Below are positions 25,461-32,837 of a DNA stretch of 33,046 bases, one piece after another. This stretch comes from Candidatus Thiovulum imperiosus (GTDB taxonomy: Bacteria > Campylobacterota > Campylobacteria > Campylobacterales > Thiovulaceae): assembly GCA_024281175.1 (NCBI GenBank), contig JAMJTW010000026.1:35197-68242 (forward strand), in the 5' to 3' direction. The notes under the pieces are model-generated. The model searched no databases. It was not told the origin of the DNA and saw only the letters and a list, made by a program, of their open reading frames with translations. Position numbers and translations under genes: made by a program. Position 1 is the stretch's first letter. The number at the start of each line of letters is the position of its first letter.

Positions 25461-25952
25461 ATGAAATACCATGGAAATAGAGGTGGTGGAAACAACCACA
25501 AAAGCGGAAATAGAAATCAGGCGAAAAAAGAGAGTGGCTTTAAATTGGAACATGAAAAAGAAGTAGTTCCAAATCCATTTAAAAGTGGAGAACATCTTGC
25601 AACTCTTTTTGGAGAGAAAGCAGAAGAGTTTGCGATTACTATAACGCAAAATGATAAAAAATATATAGGAGGAAAGAAAGAACAAAATATAAAATCTACA
25701 CAATTTCAAAAGTTTTATCAAAAAGTTTATGAACTTCTTGAAGATAGTGAAAGTGGAGAGGAGTTTAAAACTGTAATTCTTCCTCAAATTATTCTTTTAA
25801 AATCGAAAGTTGAACGGGCATATTCAAGAGATTTAGCGGGAATTCAGTTTAAAAACATGATGCAGAGTTCAATAGATTTAGTGAAATCACATGAAGAGCT
25901 AAAAAACTTTAAACTCTTTTTAGAGTCAATCATCGGTTATATGCCAAAGTAG
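25461..25952 (+). CDS. csm2: Csm2, small subunit of the type III-A effector
   Basis: A 163-residue helical protein. After a Gly/Asn/Lys-rich, probably disordered N-terminus (about 1-30), the Csm2 pattern is visible. TQFQKFYQKVYELLED corresponds to the family motif around QxRKFY; ILLKSKVERAYSRD corresponds to the 'K..YA..R' region; and the end, FKLFLESIIGYM, matches the family's 'F..FFEAIVAY'. Csm2 forms the belly of the complex beside the Csm3 backbone. It stands 9 bases before csm3. The N-terminal extension is longer than in most Csm2 proteins. Confidence 0.85.
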   Translation: MKYHGNRGGGNNHKSGNRNQAKKESGFKLEHEKEVVPNPFKSGEHLATLFGEKAEEFAITITQNDKKYIGGKKEQNIKSTQFQKFYQKVYELLEDSESGEEFKTVILPQIILLKSKVERAYSRDLAGIQFKNMMQSSIDLVKSHEELKNFKLFLESIIGYMPK

Positions 25953-25961
25953 GGAGATAGA

Positions 25962-26675
25962 ATGGAAATTAGAGAATTTAAGGGAAAGATAGTTTTAGAG
26001 AGTGGTCTTCATATTGGAGGGGGAAACGATAGCATGAAAATTGGAGGGATAGACTCTCCAGTTATCTCAAGAGAAGTTTTTATTACAAAAGATAATCGAG
26101 AGAGAAAGTTACGAGAACCTTATATTCCAGGAAGTTCTTTAAAAGGGAAAGTTCGCTCTCTTCTTGAGTATAAATTTGGTCTGATTGACCCAAATAGCGA
26201 AGGTTCTGTTGTAAGTCATGAAACAGTATTTGGTGATAAAAAGTTGAGAAACCTCATCATCAAAGTTTTTGGAAATGGGAAATCTGACAAGAGAGATGAA
26301 ATTGGTGGTATCTCTATTTCAAGAGCTATTTTTCGAGACGCTTATATCACAAAAGATGTTCAGCAAAAGATGATAGATAAGAAGATAGATGTTTTTGAAG
26401 ATAAAATTGAAAATGTGATAAATCGAGTTAAAGGAACTGCTGAACACCCACGACATATTGAAAGAGTCGTTTCTGGAATTGAGTTTGATTTCTCTTTTTC
26501 CATTAGAGATTTTGGCGAAGATGAGGACAAGAAAGCCTTGGAAACTATTCTTCTCGGTTTAAGACTTCTTGAAAAAGATGCTCTAGGAGGTCTTGGAAGT
26601 CGAGGTTCTGGAAATATAAGTTTTGAATTAGAAAATTTTCCAACTGAAAAAGAGCTTTGGAATGCAATTAAGTAA
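25962..26675 (+). CDS. csm3: Csm3, Cas7-type backbone and RNA-cutting subunit
   Basis: A 237-residue RAMP protein. LHIGGGNDSMKIGGIDSPVI carries D31 in the place of the catalytic Asp of known Csm3 (D33 in Streptococcus), which cuts target RNA every 6 bases. PYIPGSSLKGKVRSLLE and the Gly-rich loop LGGLGSRGSG are the standard RAMP motifs. Multiple copies wrap the crRNA. It overlaps csm4 by 14 bases. Target RNA cutting should be intact. Confidence 0.95.
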   Translation: MEIREFKGKIVLESGLHIGGGNDSMKIGGIDSPVISREVFITKDNRERKLREPYIPGSSLKGKVRSLLEYKFGLIDPNSEGSVVSHETVFGDKKLRNLIIKVFGNGKSDKRDEIGGISISRAIFRDAYITKDVQQKMIDKKIDVFEDKIENVINRVKGTAEHPRHIERVVSGIEFDFSFSIRDFGEDEDKKALETILLGLRLLEKDALGGLGSRGSGNISFELENFPTEKELWNAIK

Positions 26676-27504
26676 ATTTAAAATTTCCCCAAAATCAGCT
26701 TTTATCACCCCTCCAAAGGGTGATATGATTTTTGGAATGTTTGCAAAGATGCTGTTTCTAAAAGGAGAAGATAGGTTTCCAGATTTCCCAAAATCTACAT
26801 CTATCATCTTTTCAGATTTCTTACCAGAAGGCTATTTTCCAAAACCAGCTCTACCTCCAAAAGTTTTAGGAGTTGGTGAAGATAGTAAAAAGAAGAAAGA
26901 GTTTAAGAAAAAGAACTTTTTGAAAATTGGAGAAAAGTTAGAAGATAGAAGTTTTAAAGAAGTGAAATTTCTTTCAAAAGAGAGAGTTTTCAAAAACACA
27001 ATTTCAAGGTTGCATGGCAAAAGTGAAAATCTCTACTCTGATGAAATTGTAAGATATAGAGGAGACCTCTCACTTTATGTAGCTTATGAAAAGAGTTTTA
27101 AAGAAAAGGAGATTTTAGATACTTTGAACCTCATCGGCTCTTTTGGATTTGGGAAAAAGAGTTCTTCAGGTTTTGGACAGTTTGAAGTTGAAAAAGCTCC
27201 TTTAGAAAGTTTTGAGTGGGAAGTTTTTGGGAAATCTTTAAAAAATGGAATTTCTAAACCCTCTTTTCTTCAAGGAGCTACTATTGGTGTAAAAGTAGAA
27301 ATGTTGGAAAAGAAGGTAGCAGAACTTGGAGAGTTTCCAAAAGGAACTCCCTATCTTACACTATCTCCATCTATTCCAAATAGTGGTGAAAAGAGCTTTT
27401 ATAACCTGTATCAGAAATTTGGAAAGCATGGTGCTGATGAGGTTCAAATCTGGAAACAGCACTCTCTAATGGCTGACTCTGGTGCAGTCTATTTCAAGGA
27501 GTAG
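26662..27504 (+). CDS. csm4: Csm4, Cas5-type subunit
   Basis: A 280-residue RAMP protein that holds the 5' tag of the crRNA and contacts Cas10. Typical features are the early GDMIFGMFAKML, the FSDFLPEGYFPKPALP motif (family 'SD.lP.gflPkP') and the glycine-rich FGKKSSSGFGQFEV. The start ATG 26662 lies inside the end of csm3 and leads straight into the first strand, so the 14-base overlap is likely real. csm5 begins 3 bases after its stop. Confidence 0.9.
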   Translation: MQLSKFKISPKSAFITPPKGDMIFGMFAKMLFLKGEDRFPDFPKSTSIIFSDFLPEGYFPKPALPPKVLGVGEDSKKKKEFKKKNFLKIGEKLEDRSFKEVKFLSKERVFKNTISRLHGKSENLYSDEIVRYRGDLSLYVAYEKSFKEKEILDTLNLIGSFGFGKKSSSGFGQFEVEKAPLESFEWEVFGKSLKNGISKPSFLQGATIGVKVEMLEKKVAELGEFPKGTPYLTLSPSIPNSGEKSFYNLYQKFGKHGADEVQIWKQHSLMADSGAVYFKE

Positions 27505-27507
27505 AAA

Positions 27508-28467
27508 ATGGAGTGGAAAACAGCAACTTTAAAACTTACAACTCTCTCTCCAATTCATATTGGAACTGGAGATGTTTTTGAACCAACAAACTCTGTAATA
27601 GGAGTTGATAAAGGAAATCGTTTCCTCTTTACATTTAATGAGGGAGAGTTTGTTAGAGAGTTGGCAAAAAATGGGCGTTCTGAAGCTCTGCTAAATGCAA
27701 GTTCAAGCATAAGTGGAATTTCACAATTTTTTAAAAGAGATGAAAATTTTAAAATTATTAGAAAGATATTCAAAGAGGCTATCTGGATAAAAGGAAAGAA
27801 AGTTGATGGTGATATTTATAGAACCTCAAAAAATGGTCAAGCTAAAGCATATATTCCTGGAAGTTCCTTAAAAGGTTCTATTGCCACAGCACTTATGACG
27901 AAAAAATATGAGGGTGATTGGGAAGAGACAAAAAGACTTTTTGGAATTGATGGACAAATTTTCAAGAACTTTAGAATTTCAGACTCTAAAATTATTAAAA
28001 GTGTCTCTTTTATCTCAAGTTCAAATCTTGTTCCAAGAGTAGAAGATGCTGATAGAACTCCTCTACCACTCTCTCTTGAAGCGATAAACAAGGGTTCTGA
28101 ATTTCATTTCAAAATTCAATATCGAGAAATAGGTTTCACTCTGAATGAGATACTAAACTCTCTTACAAAGCACTATCAACATATACTTGAAAGTGATGAT
28201 TTGATAAGAAAATTTCAACCAAAAGTAAATCTTGGAAAAGAGCAGTATCTTATTAGAGTTGGTAAATATTCTGGTAGAAGTTCTGTTACAGTTCAGGAAG
28301 CTAGATACGATAGAATGGACGAAATTGAAGAAGAGTTGAAACATGAAAGAGATGATAGAAAAGTTGCAAAACTTGAAAAAGAGCTAAAATCTTTAGAAGA
28401 TGAAACAACAACTCGACTTTTTCAAGGAAATGAACCTTTTGGTTGGGCAATTTTAGAAGTGATTTAG
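27508..28467 (+). CDS. csm5: Csm5, Cas7-type head subunit
   Basis: A 319-residue RAMP protein that caps the 3' end of the complex and helps crRNA maturation. It begins TLSPIHIGTGDVFEPTN, typical of Csm5, and has AYIPGSSLKGSIATALM in the middle. The C-terminus has a charged helix (about 268-300, EIEEELKHERDD) before GWAILEVI. The stop codon is followed at once by the cas6 ATG (TAGATG). Order csm2-3-4-5 is the standard type III-A order. Confidence 0.92.
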   Translation: MEWKTATLKLTTLSPIHIGTGDVFEPTNSVIGVDKGNRFLFTFNEGEFVRELAKNGRSEALLNASSSISGISQFFKRDENFKIIRKIFKEAIWIKGKKVDGDIYRTSKNGQAKAYIPGSSLKGSIATALMTKKYEGDWEETKRLFGIDGQIFKNFRISDSKIIKSVSFISSSNLVPRVEDADRTPLPLSLEAINKGSEFHFKIQYREIGFTLNEILNSLTKHYQHILESDDLIRKFQPKVNLGKEQYLIRVGKYSGRSSVTVQEARYDRMDEIEEELKHERDDRKVAKLEKELKSLEDETTTRLFQGNEPFGWAILEVI

Positions 28468-29163
28468 ATGGTAATTTTCAAGGCTAAAATAACTCAAAAT
28501 CTCCCTATTTTTGATGTTATCTCAAGACTTATTCAAGGCTTTATCTATACAAAAATTGCACCTTATGAGCATGACGGTTTTAAACACTCTACGGGAAAAA
28601 TTTTTAAATCTTCAAGTTTCAAATTTGAGTATAAAAGAGACTCTTCAGTATTTAAACTTCTCTTCTCCTCTCTAATTCCAGAAACAGAGGAGAAGTTTGG
28701 AAGATATATCGAAACTCACGGCTTGGAACTTGGAAATATAGTTTTAGAAGAGCAAGAGGTCTCTTATCGTCGAAGAGAGTGGCGAAATCCTGAAATTATC
28801 TTTTGGGCAGATATTTTAATGATTTCAAAAACTGCGAAAGGGCGAAGAGACTTTTTGAAACCTAGTGATGAGGTTTTTCTACCAAATTTACAAACTCACT
28901 CTTTTCAGAAGTTTGAAACTCTTTTCCAAAGAGACTATTTTGGAGGTTGGAAAATGGAAGTTCTGAAAAGCCGAGAGAAACCAACAAAACTTTTTTACAA
29001 CAAAAAACCCTACTTTACTTGGGGTGGGAAATATAGACTTCAAGCTGACCCAGAGATGATAAATCTTCTGCTAAATTCTGGAATTGGTGGTCAAACAATG
29101 AAAGGTTTTGGAATGATGAAAGTTGAAAAGGATAACTTTGAGCAAGATGATATTGCTATTTAG
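28468..29163 (+). CDS. cas6: Cas6 CRISPR-RNA endoribonuclease
   Basis: A 231-residue Cas6. The N-terminal ferredoxin-like fold carries APYEHDGFKHSTGK, where H35 or H40 is the likely catalytic His. The C-terminus has the Gly-rich Cas6 signature LLNSGIGGQTMKGFG (residues 201-215). Cas6 cuts the precursor within each repeat to leave an 8-nt 5' tag on crRNA. It starts with no gap after csm5 and should process both arrays, which share one repeat. Confidence 0.9.
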   Translation: MVIFKAKITQNLPIFDVISRLIQGFIYTKIAPYEHDGFKHSTGKIFKSSSFKFEYKRDSSVFKLLFSSLIPETEEKFGRYIETHGLELGNIVLEEQEVSYRRREWRNPEIIFWADILMISKTAKGRRDFLKPSDEVFLPNLQTHSFQKFETLFQRDYFGGWKMEVLKSREKPTKLFYNKKPYFTWGGKYRLQADPEMINLLLNSGIGGQTMKGFGMMKVEKDNFEQDDIAI

Positions 29164-29518
29164 TCATAAACTCACCGAAAGCCAAAAGAGAGATGCCGTA
29201 GATAGTTTAGGAGTGAAAGAGTTTCTAAATCTACCTGAAGAACTCCAGAAAATTTGGTCTCAAGTTCCAGCAGAATTGGAGACTCTTTCTCAATTTCTCA
29301 AGCCGATAGAAAAGTGGTTGGAAGAGATTTTAAAAGTTGGAGATTATGTTCTAATTAGCGGTGATTTTGGAGCAACTTACAATATGATAGAATTTGTCAA
29401 AAATAGAAAAGGGGTAGCTATCTACTCCACAAATAGAAGAGTTGCTGAAGAGATACACGATGGAGACAGAGTGAAAGTCTCTCACACTTTTCAACATGTG
29501 AGGTATAGATACTATTGA
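29147..29518 (+). CDS. csx20: Csx20-type CRISPR accessory protein
   Basis: A 123-residue protein from ATG 29147, giving the family-like start MILLFSHKLTESQ; the open frame reaches back to a TTG at 29123. Conserved-looking parts are LPEELQKIW, GDYVLISGDFGATYNMIEF, AIYSTNRRVAEE and the end VSHTFQHVRYRYY. These match the Csx20 pattern as I remember it. Csx20 is found only with type III CRISPR loci and has been proposed or shown to be a ring nuclease that removes cyclic oligoadenylate. It overlaps cas6 by 17 bases. With a CARF-HEPN effector in the same operon, a role in switching the response off fits. Confidence 0.75.
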   Translation: MILLFSHKLTESQKRDAVDSLGVKEFLNLPEELQKIWSQVPAELETLSQFLKPIEKWLEEILKVGDYVLISGDFGATYNMIEFVKNRKGVAIYSTNRRVAEEIHDGDRVKVSHTFQHVRYRYY

Positions 29519-29521
29519 AAA

Positions 29522-30493
29522 ATGGCAAAAACTGGAAATTTCCTAGAGTTTATAAAAATCCTATTAGAGAGAAAAGGCGAAATTATATGTCCTGAAGAGT
29601 TTGGGAATAGATTTGGTCACGAGAGAACAGTAAAGAGATATTTCATAGAACTTAGTGAATATCAAAATATTGTAAAGATAGGGATAGAGAAAAAAGCGGG
29701 TGAAAAGGGACGGCAAAAAGAGTGTTACAAGTTAGTTTCAGCTTCAGACATCTTACTTGAGTTTTTCAAAAAGAGTGATGATATTGAACACTTTATCCAC
29801 TGGTCAAACTCACTCGACCCTGAAATTTTTCAAGATTTAGAAGAGAATAGCCAAAAGGCTCTGCACAATATTTTAAATAGTAACGATGAGGTTTTCTATT
29901 TCAAAAATGCTGAATTTGAAGAGATAAAAAATCGAGAAATTTTCAAAAAAATCAAAATAGCAATTCAAAATCGAAACCTCATCAATTTCCAGCACTACTA
30001 TCGTGGTCAAGATATAGAAGTCTTTGAAGCAAAACCTATCAGAATTCTCTTTAATGAAAATAATTGGTATCTCCTTTTTGTTGAGAATGAGAACCTCCAG
30101 TTTTCCAGAATCAACTTCATAAACTCTTTGGAAATTGTAGAAAAGAGATTTCTTAAAAGTGAAATTGAGAAATTTGAGAAGCTGATTCCAAAAATTCAGA
30201 ATCCAATGACTCTTTTTAATCAAAAACCAAAAGTTGCCAAGATTCGAGCATTGTCTGGAATCTCAAAATATTTTGGAGAGAATTCAAAAAAGTTTTTAAG
30301 AAGTCAAAAGTTTCTTAAAGAGAATAGAGATGGTAGTGTAGATTTTGAAATAAGCTATACTCAACCTCTTGAAGTTTTACCTTTTATAAAAAAGTGGCTT
30401 CCAAATCTCCAAATCTTAGAATCTCCAGAAGCAGAACTTCAAAAAGCTCTCCAAAAAGATTTAAAAGAGATGTTGGCAATATTAGAAAAGTAA
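29522..30493 (+). CDS. WYL-domain transcriptional regulator
   Basis: A 323-residue regulator with an N-terminal winged helix-turn-helix (about 5-70, GNRFGHERTVKRYFIEL) and a WYL domain (about 140-205) in which NWYLLFVE (181-188) gives the name motif. A C-terminal WCX-like domain (about 235-320) ends LQKALQKDLKEMLAI. WYL proteins bind nucleic-acid-like ligands and often control CRISPR-Cas or other defence operons. It is the last gene of the operon, 3 bases after csx20, and its stop codon lies inside the repeat shared with leader copy 1. It may repress or activate the cas operon; the target is unknown. Confidence 0.85.
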   Translation: MAKTGNFLEFIKILLERKGEIICPEEFGNRFGHERTVKRYFIELSEYQNIVKIGIEKKAGEKGRQKECYKLVSASDILLEFFKKSDDIEHFIHWSNSLDPEIFQDLEENSQKALHNILNSNDEVFYFKNAEFEEIKNREIFKKIKIAIQNRNLINFQHYYRGQDIEVFEAKPIRILFNENNWYLLFVENENLQFSRINFINSLEIVEKRFLKSEIEKFEKLIPKIQNPMTLFNQKPKVAKIRALSGISKYFGENSKKFLRSQKFLKENRDGSVDFEISYTQPLEVLPFIKKWLPNLQILESPEAELQKALQKDLKEMLAILEK

Positions 30494-30952
30494 TTTTCAT
30501 GCACCATTTCGCTGAAACTTAAATTTTAAAAAGAGAGATTTATAAGAAAAAGTTGGAATTTAAGGTTTCAAATATAGGAGAAAAGGTGGTTTCCTATCGT
30601 GCATCGTTGCTAAAGAGTGCAAAGCACTGCAACGAACAAATTTTTTTCCTTAAATCCCACAAAATCGATGTTTCTATTTCCAAAAATTGGTTTTTCTTAA
30701 AGAAAAAAATTAGATATACTTCCAAAAATAGATAGGAGAGAAAGATGAAAATAAGAGAAAGTTTCCTGAAATTAGTTTCAGAAAACTACCGTTTAAGTTT
30801 CAGAAGCAATCAAAAATGGCTTCAAACTTATGCCATAAAAATTTCTTATAAAGCAAAAAATCTATGCCCGAAAAATCGAGGTCAATTTTTGCTTAAGCTA
30901 AATTTTATTTTTCTTCCACTACAATTACACCCAATAAATGGGAACAGTTATG
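30488..30952 (+). repeat. CRISPR leader, copy 2
   Basis: A near-identical direct repeat of 19543-19960, overlapping the end of the WYL gene. It has two additions compared with copy 1: a hairpin at 30605-30634 (CGTTGC...GCAACG with inner AGTGC-AAA-GCACT) and about 26 bases near 30700 that add GATATACT, a possible -10. An ORF at 30745-30987 (80 codons) matches the one in copy 1 but runs into the first CRISPR repeat. Candidate -10 for the array is TACAAT at 30920-30925. Confidence 0.85.
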
Positions 30953-31272
30953 GTTCCGTTTCCCTTATAGGGATTGCAAAACTGTAAATGTCTCAGATGT
31001 AACTTCATTTTCAGAGAAGTTGTTCCGTTTCCCTTATAGGGATTGCAAAACTACTTTAAATTTCAAAGAAGGTAGAGCAGTACCAACAGAAGTTCCGTTT
31101 CCCTTATAGGGATTGCAAAACAAAAACTCCACCCTCAAAGTTTCTAGTTGTGCTAATGTAGTCAATGTTCTGTTTCTCTTATAGGGATTGCAAAACTAAT
31201 AAGTGATTTATCATTTAAAATCCTCAACATAACCACCATACAGTTCTGTTTCCCTTATAGGGATTGCAAAAC
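30953..31272 (+). CRISPR. CRISPR array 2: 5 repeats, 4 spacers
   Basis: Same 30-base repeat as array 1, at 30953-30982, 31022-31051, 31092-31121, 31167-31196 and 31243-31272. Repeats 1-3 are perfect. Repeat 4 has two C-to-T changes (positions 5 and 11) and repeat 5 one (position 5), as expected at the leader-far end. Spacers are 39, 40, 45 and 46 bases, the older ones longer. None is shared with array 1 and I saw no match elsewhere in the window. Confidence 0.97.
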
Positions 31273-31487
31273 GATTACTTGCTAGGATAAGTCACTACAG
31301 TACTCATTAGCTTATCTTGAACGCCTAAGTTTTCCAGAAGCATGTTCGTTTCTCTTTTTTAAATTCCGTATAGCTTTCCAAGTTATGTTGGAATAAAATA
31401 GGAGTTTTTGAAATAAATTCCAAAGAATTCGAGAAATTGGAGATTTGCTTTTGAGAAGTTCAGGATAAAACTTCTTGTAAATTATGG
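31273..31487. other. Intergenic stretch after array 2
   Basis: No convincing gene. A minus-strand open frame of 80 codons covers 31312-31554 but has no ribosome site or family resemblance. A small inverted repeat AGAAGTT/AACTTCT lies near 31455-31476. The stretch may be a decayed remnant. Confidence 0.35.
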
Positions 31488-31531
31488 AAAAGTGGAAACA
31501 ATTTTGAATAGAAGAGAAGCAATAAAAAGAG
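31488..31531 (+). repeat. 44-bp exact copy of an internal murE segment
   Basis: Identical to 19212-19255 in murE over 44 bases, in the same orientation, from AAAAGTGGAAAC to AATAAAAAGAG. Sequence on both sides differs from murE. It lies 216 bases past array 2, so the CRISPR island is bracketed by murE sequence on both sides. Confidence 0.9.
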
Positions 31532-31545
31532 TCAAAAGACTCTTT
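31526..31545 (+). terminator. Hairpin at the right end of the island
   Basis: AAAGAGTC-AAAA-GACTCTTT is a perfect 8-bp stem with a 4-base loop. It uses the end of the murE copy as its left arm. The T tract is short (TTTCATAT). It may end transcription coming from array 2. Confidence 0.5.
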
Positions 31546-31634
31546 CATATCCACTAGAAATATATTTTTTTAACAAATATATCGTATACTAAGATAATAT
31601 AAAATTATCCACACCCATTTTATCGCTAATTTTC

Positions 31635-31690
31635 TTGAATCTAAACATTTTTCTGTTACAATTAAGTGAAGTCAAATTTTAACTAAAAGG
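31635..31690 (+). promoter_or_regulatory. Promoter and RBS of the rhodanese gene
   Basis: TTGAAT (31635-31640), a 16-base spacer, and TACAAT (31657-31662) preceded by TG (extended -10). AAAAGG (31685-31690) and AAAGGA (31691-31696) are two ribosome sites fitting the two possible starts, ATG 31696 and ATG 31705. Confidence 0.6.
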
Positions 31691-31695
31691 AAAGG

Positions 31696-32829
31696 ATGAA
31701 CTCGATGAAGAGAATTTTCTCATTATTGTTCATTGTTACTTCCATCTCCTTTGCAGACGGTTATGAGAATAACGATATTCTCATTGAGCCTGAAGAAGCT
31801 GTAAAGCTAATTGGGCAACCAGATGTAATGTTTGTTTCAGGAGATAGTGAAGATGTCTACAAGTTAGGGCATATTAAAGGCTCTGTTGAGATGTATGCTC
31901 ACCACTTACACCATGCTGACCTATTAGGTAATCTACACTGCGAACCTCTTTTTAGATGCGTAGATGATGCAGAAGAGTATATTGGTTCTAAAGGTATCAC
32001 AAACGATACGATGGTAATCGCTTATGACGATTATAAAGGACCTAATGCTACTGGCGTTTATCATTTCTTCTTAAGTTATGGTCACACAAATGTAAAAATT
32101 CTAAATGGTGGTAGAAATGCTATTTCTGAATTAGACCCTAATAAAGAGGCTTATAACGAAGTTCGAAAGGCTTATAAGAAAGCTAAAAAAGCTGAAAGAA
32201 AAGCGAAGAAGGCTTATAGAGCTGGTAAGAAAGATGACGAGATTTCTGAAGAGGATTTAGAAGCTCTTAAAACTGCTTACAGTGAAGCTAAAGCTGAAAA
32301 GAAGAGACTTCAAAAAGAGGAAGAAGCAGCTGGAGAAACTCTACTTGTTGTAAAAGGTGAAGAGGAAGTTGATGAGGTAGAGTACCATATCGACCCTGCA
32401 AAAATCGACACAACTTATCTTGCAACAAAAGCTGAAGTTGAACATGCGATGCATGACATTTTAGAAAATGGTGATGACTCTCAATATAGAATTGTTGATA
32501 CTCGAAGTATGACTGAAATCATCGGCGAGAGAAAAATGGACAATGTGGCACGAGGTGGTCATGTTCCAGGTTCTAAACTTCTTGAATGGAAACACATCTC
32601 TGACTCTGATAGAAAGAAATCTTTTAGAACAGCAGAAGAGATGAAAGAAGTATTTGATAGATTTAATATTTCAACAGAAAATACAGTTTATGCCTACTGT
32701 CAAGTAGGAACGGGACGAAGTTCAGAAATTGTCACTGCTCTTCAACTTCTTGGGGCTAAAGATGTTAAAGTTTTTGCTGGAAGTTGGGATGCTTGGGGTA
32801 ATGATATGAATTTACCAATTAAGAGATAG
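31696..32829 (+). CDS. Periplasmic two-domain rhodanese-like sulfurtransferase
   Basis: A 377-residue protein with a signal peptide; the mature protein starts about D21. ATG 31705 (giving MKRIFSLL) is an equally good start. The first rhodanese domain (about 28-145) lacks an active cysteine: AYDDYKGPNATG stands at that position, as in the inactive half of two-domain rhodaneses. A Lys/Glu/Ala-rich helical insert (about 153-215) follows. The second domain (about 240-375) has VDTR, GHVPGS, the active loop CQVGTGRS (C335) and AGSWDAWG. It probably moves sulfane sulfur in the periplasm. The next gene starts 9 bases later and is Tat-exported, so the pair may work together in sulfur oxidation or reduction (inference). 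Confidence 0.85.
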   Translation: MNSMKRIFSLLFIVTSISFADGYENNDILIEPEEAVKLIGQPDVMFVSGDSEDVYKLGHIKGSVEMYAHHLHHADLLGNLHCEPLFRCVDDAEEYIGSKGITNDTMVIAYDDYKGPNATGVYHFFLSYGHTNVKILNGGRNAISELDPNKEAYNEVRKAYKKAKKAERKAKKAYRAGKKDDEISEEDLEALKTAYSEAKAEKKRLQKEEEAAGETLLVVKGEEEVDEVEYHIDPAKIDTTYLATKAEVEHAMHDILENGDDSQYRIVDTRSMTEIIGERKMDNVARGGHVPGSKLLEWKHISDSDRKKSFRTAEEMKEVFDRFNISTENTVYAYCQVGTGRSSEIVTALQLLGAKDVKVFAGSWDAWGNDMNLPIKR

Positions 32830-32837
32830 GAAGGTAT

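Noticed and set aside
19961-31272. Self-targeting spacers
   Set aside because: Reading the seven spacers against the window by eye on both strands gave no convincing match; a genome search would be needed.
19212-31531. Classic integrative-element attL/attR pair formed by the 44-bp murE repeat
   Set aside because: The right copy is not followed by the rest of murE, and no integrase gene is present in between.
31312-31554. Minus-strand 80-codon frame, possible transposase remnant
   Set aside because: No ribosome site, no recognisable transposase motif, and it crosses the murE copy and hairpin.
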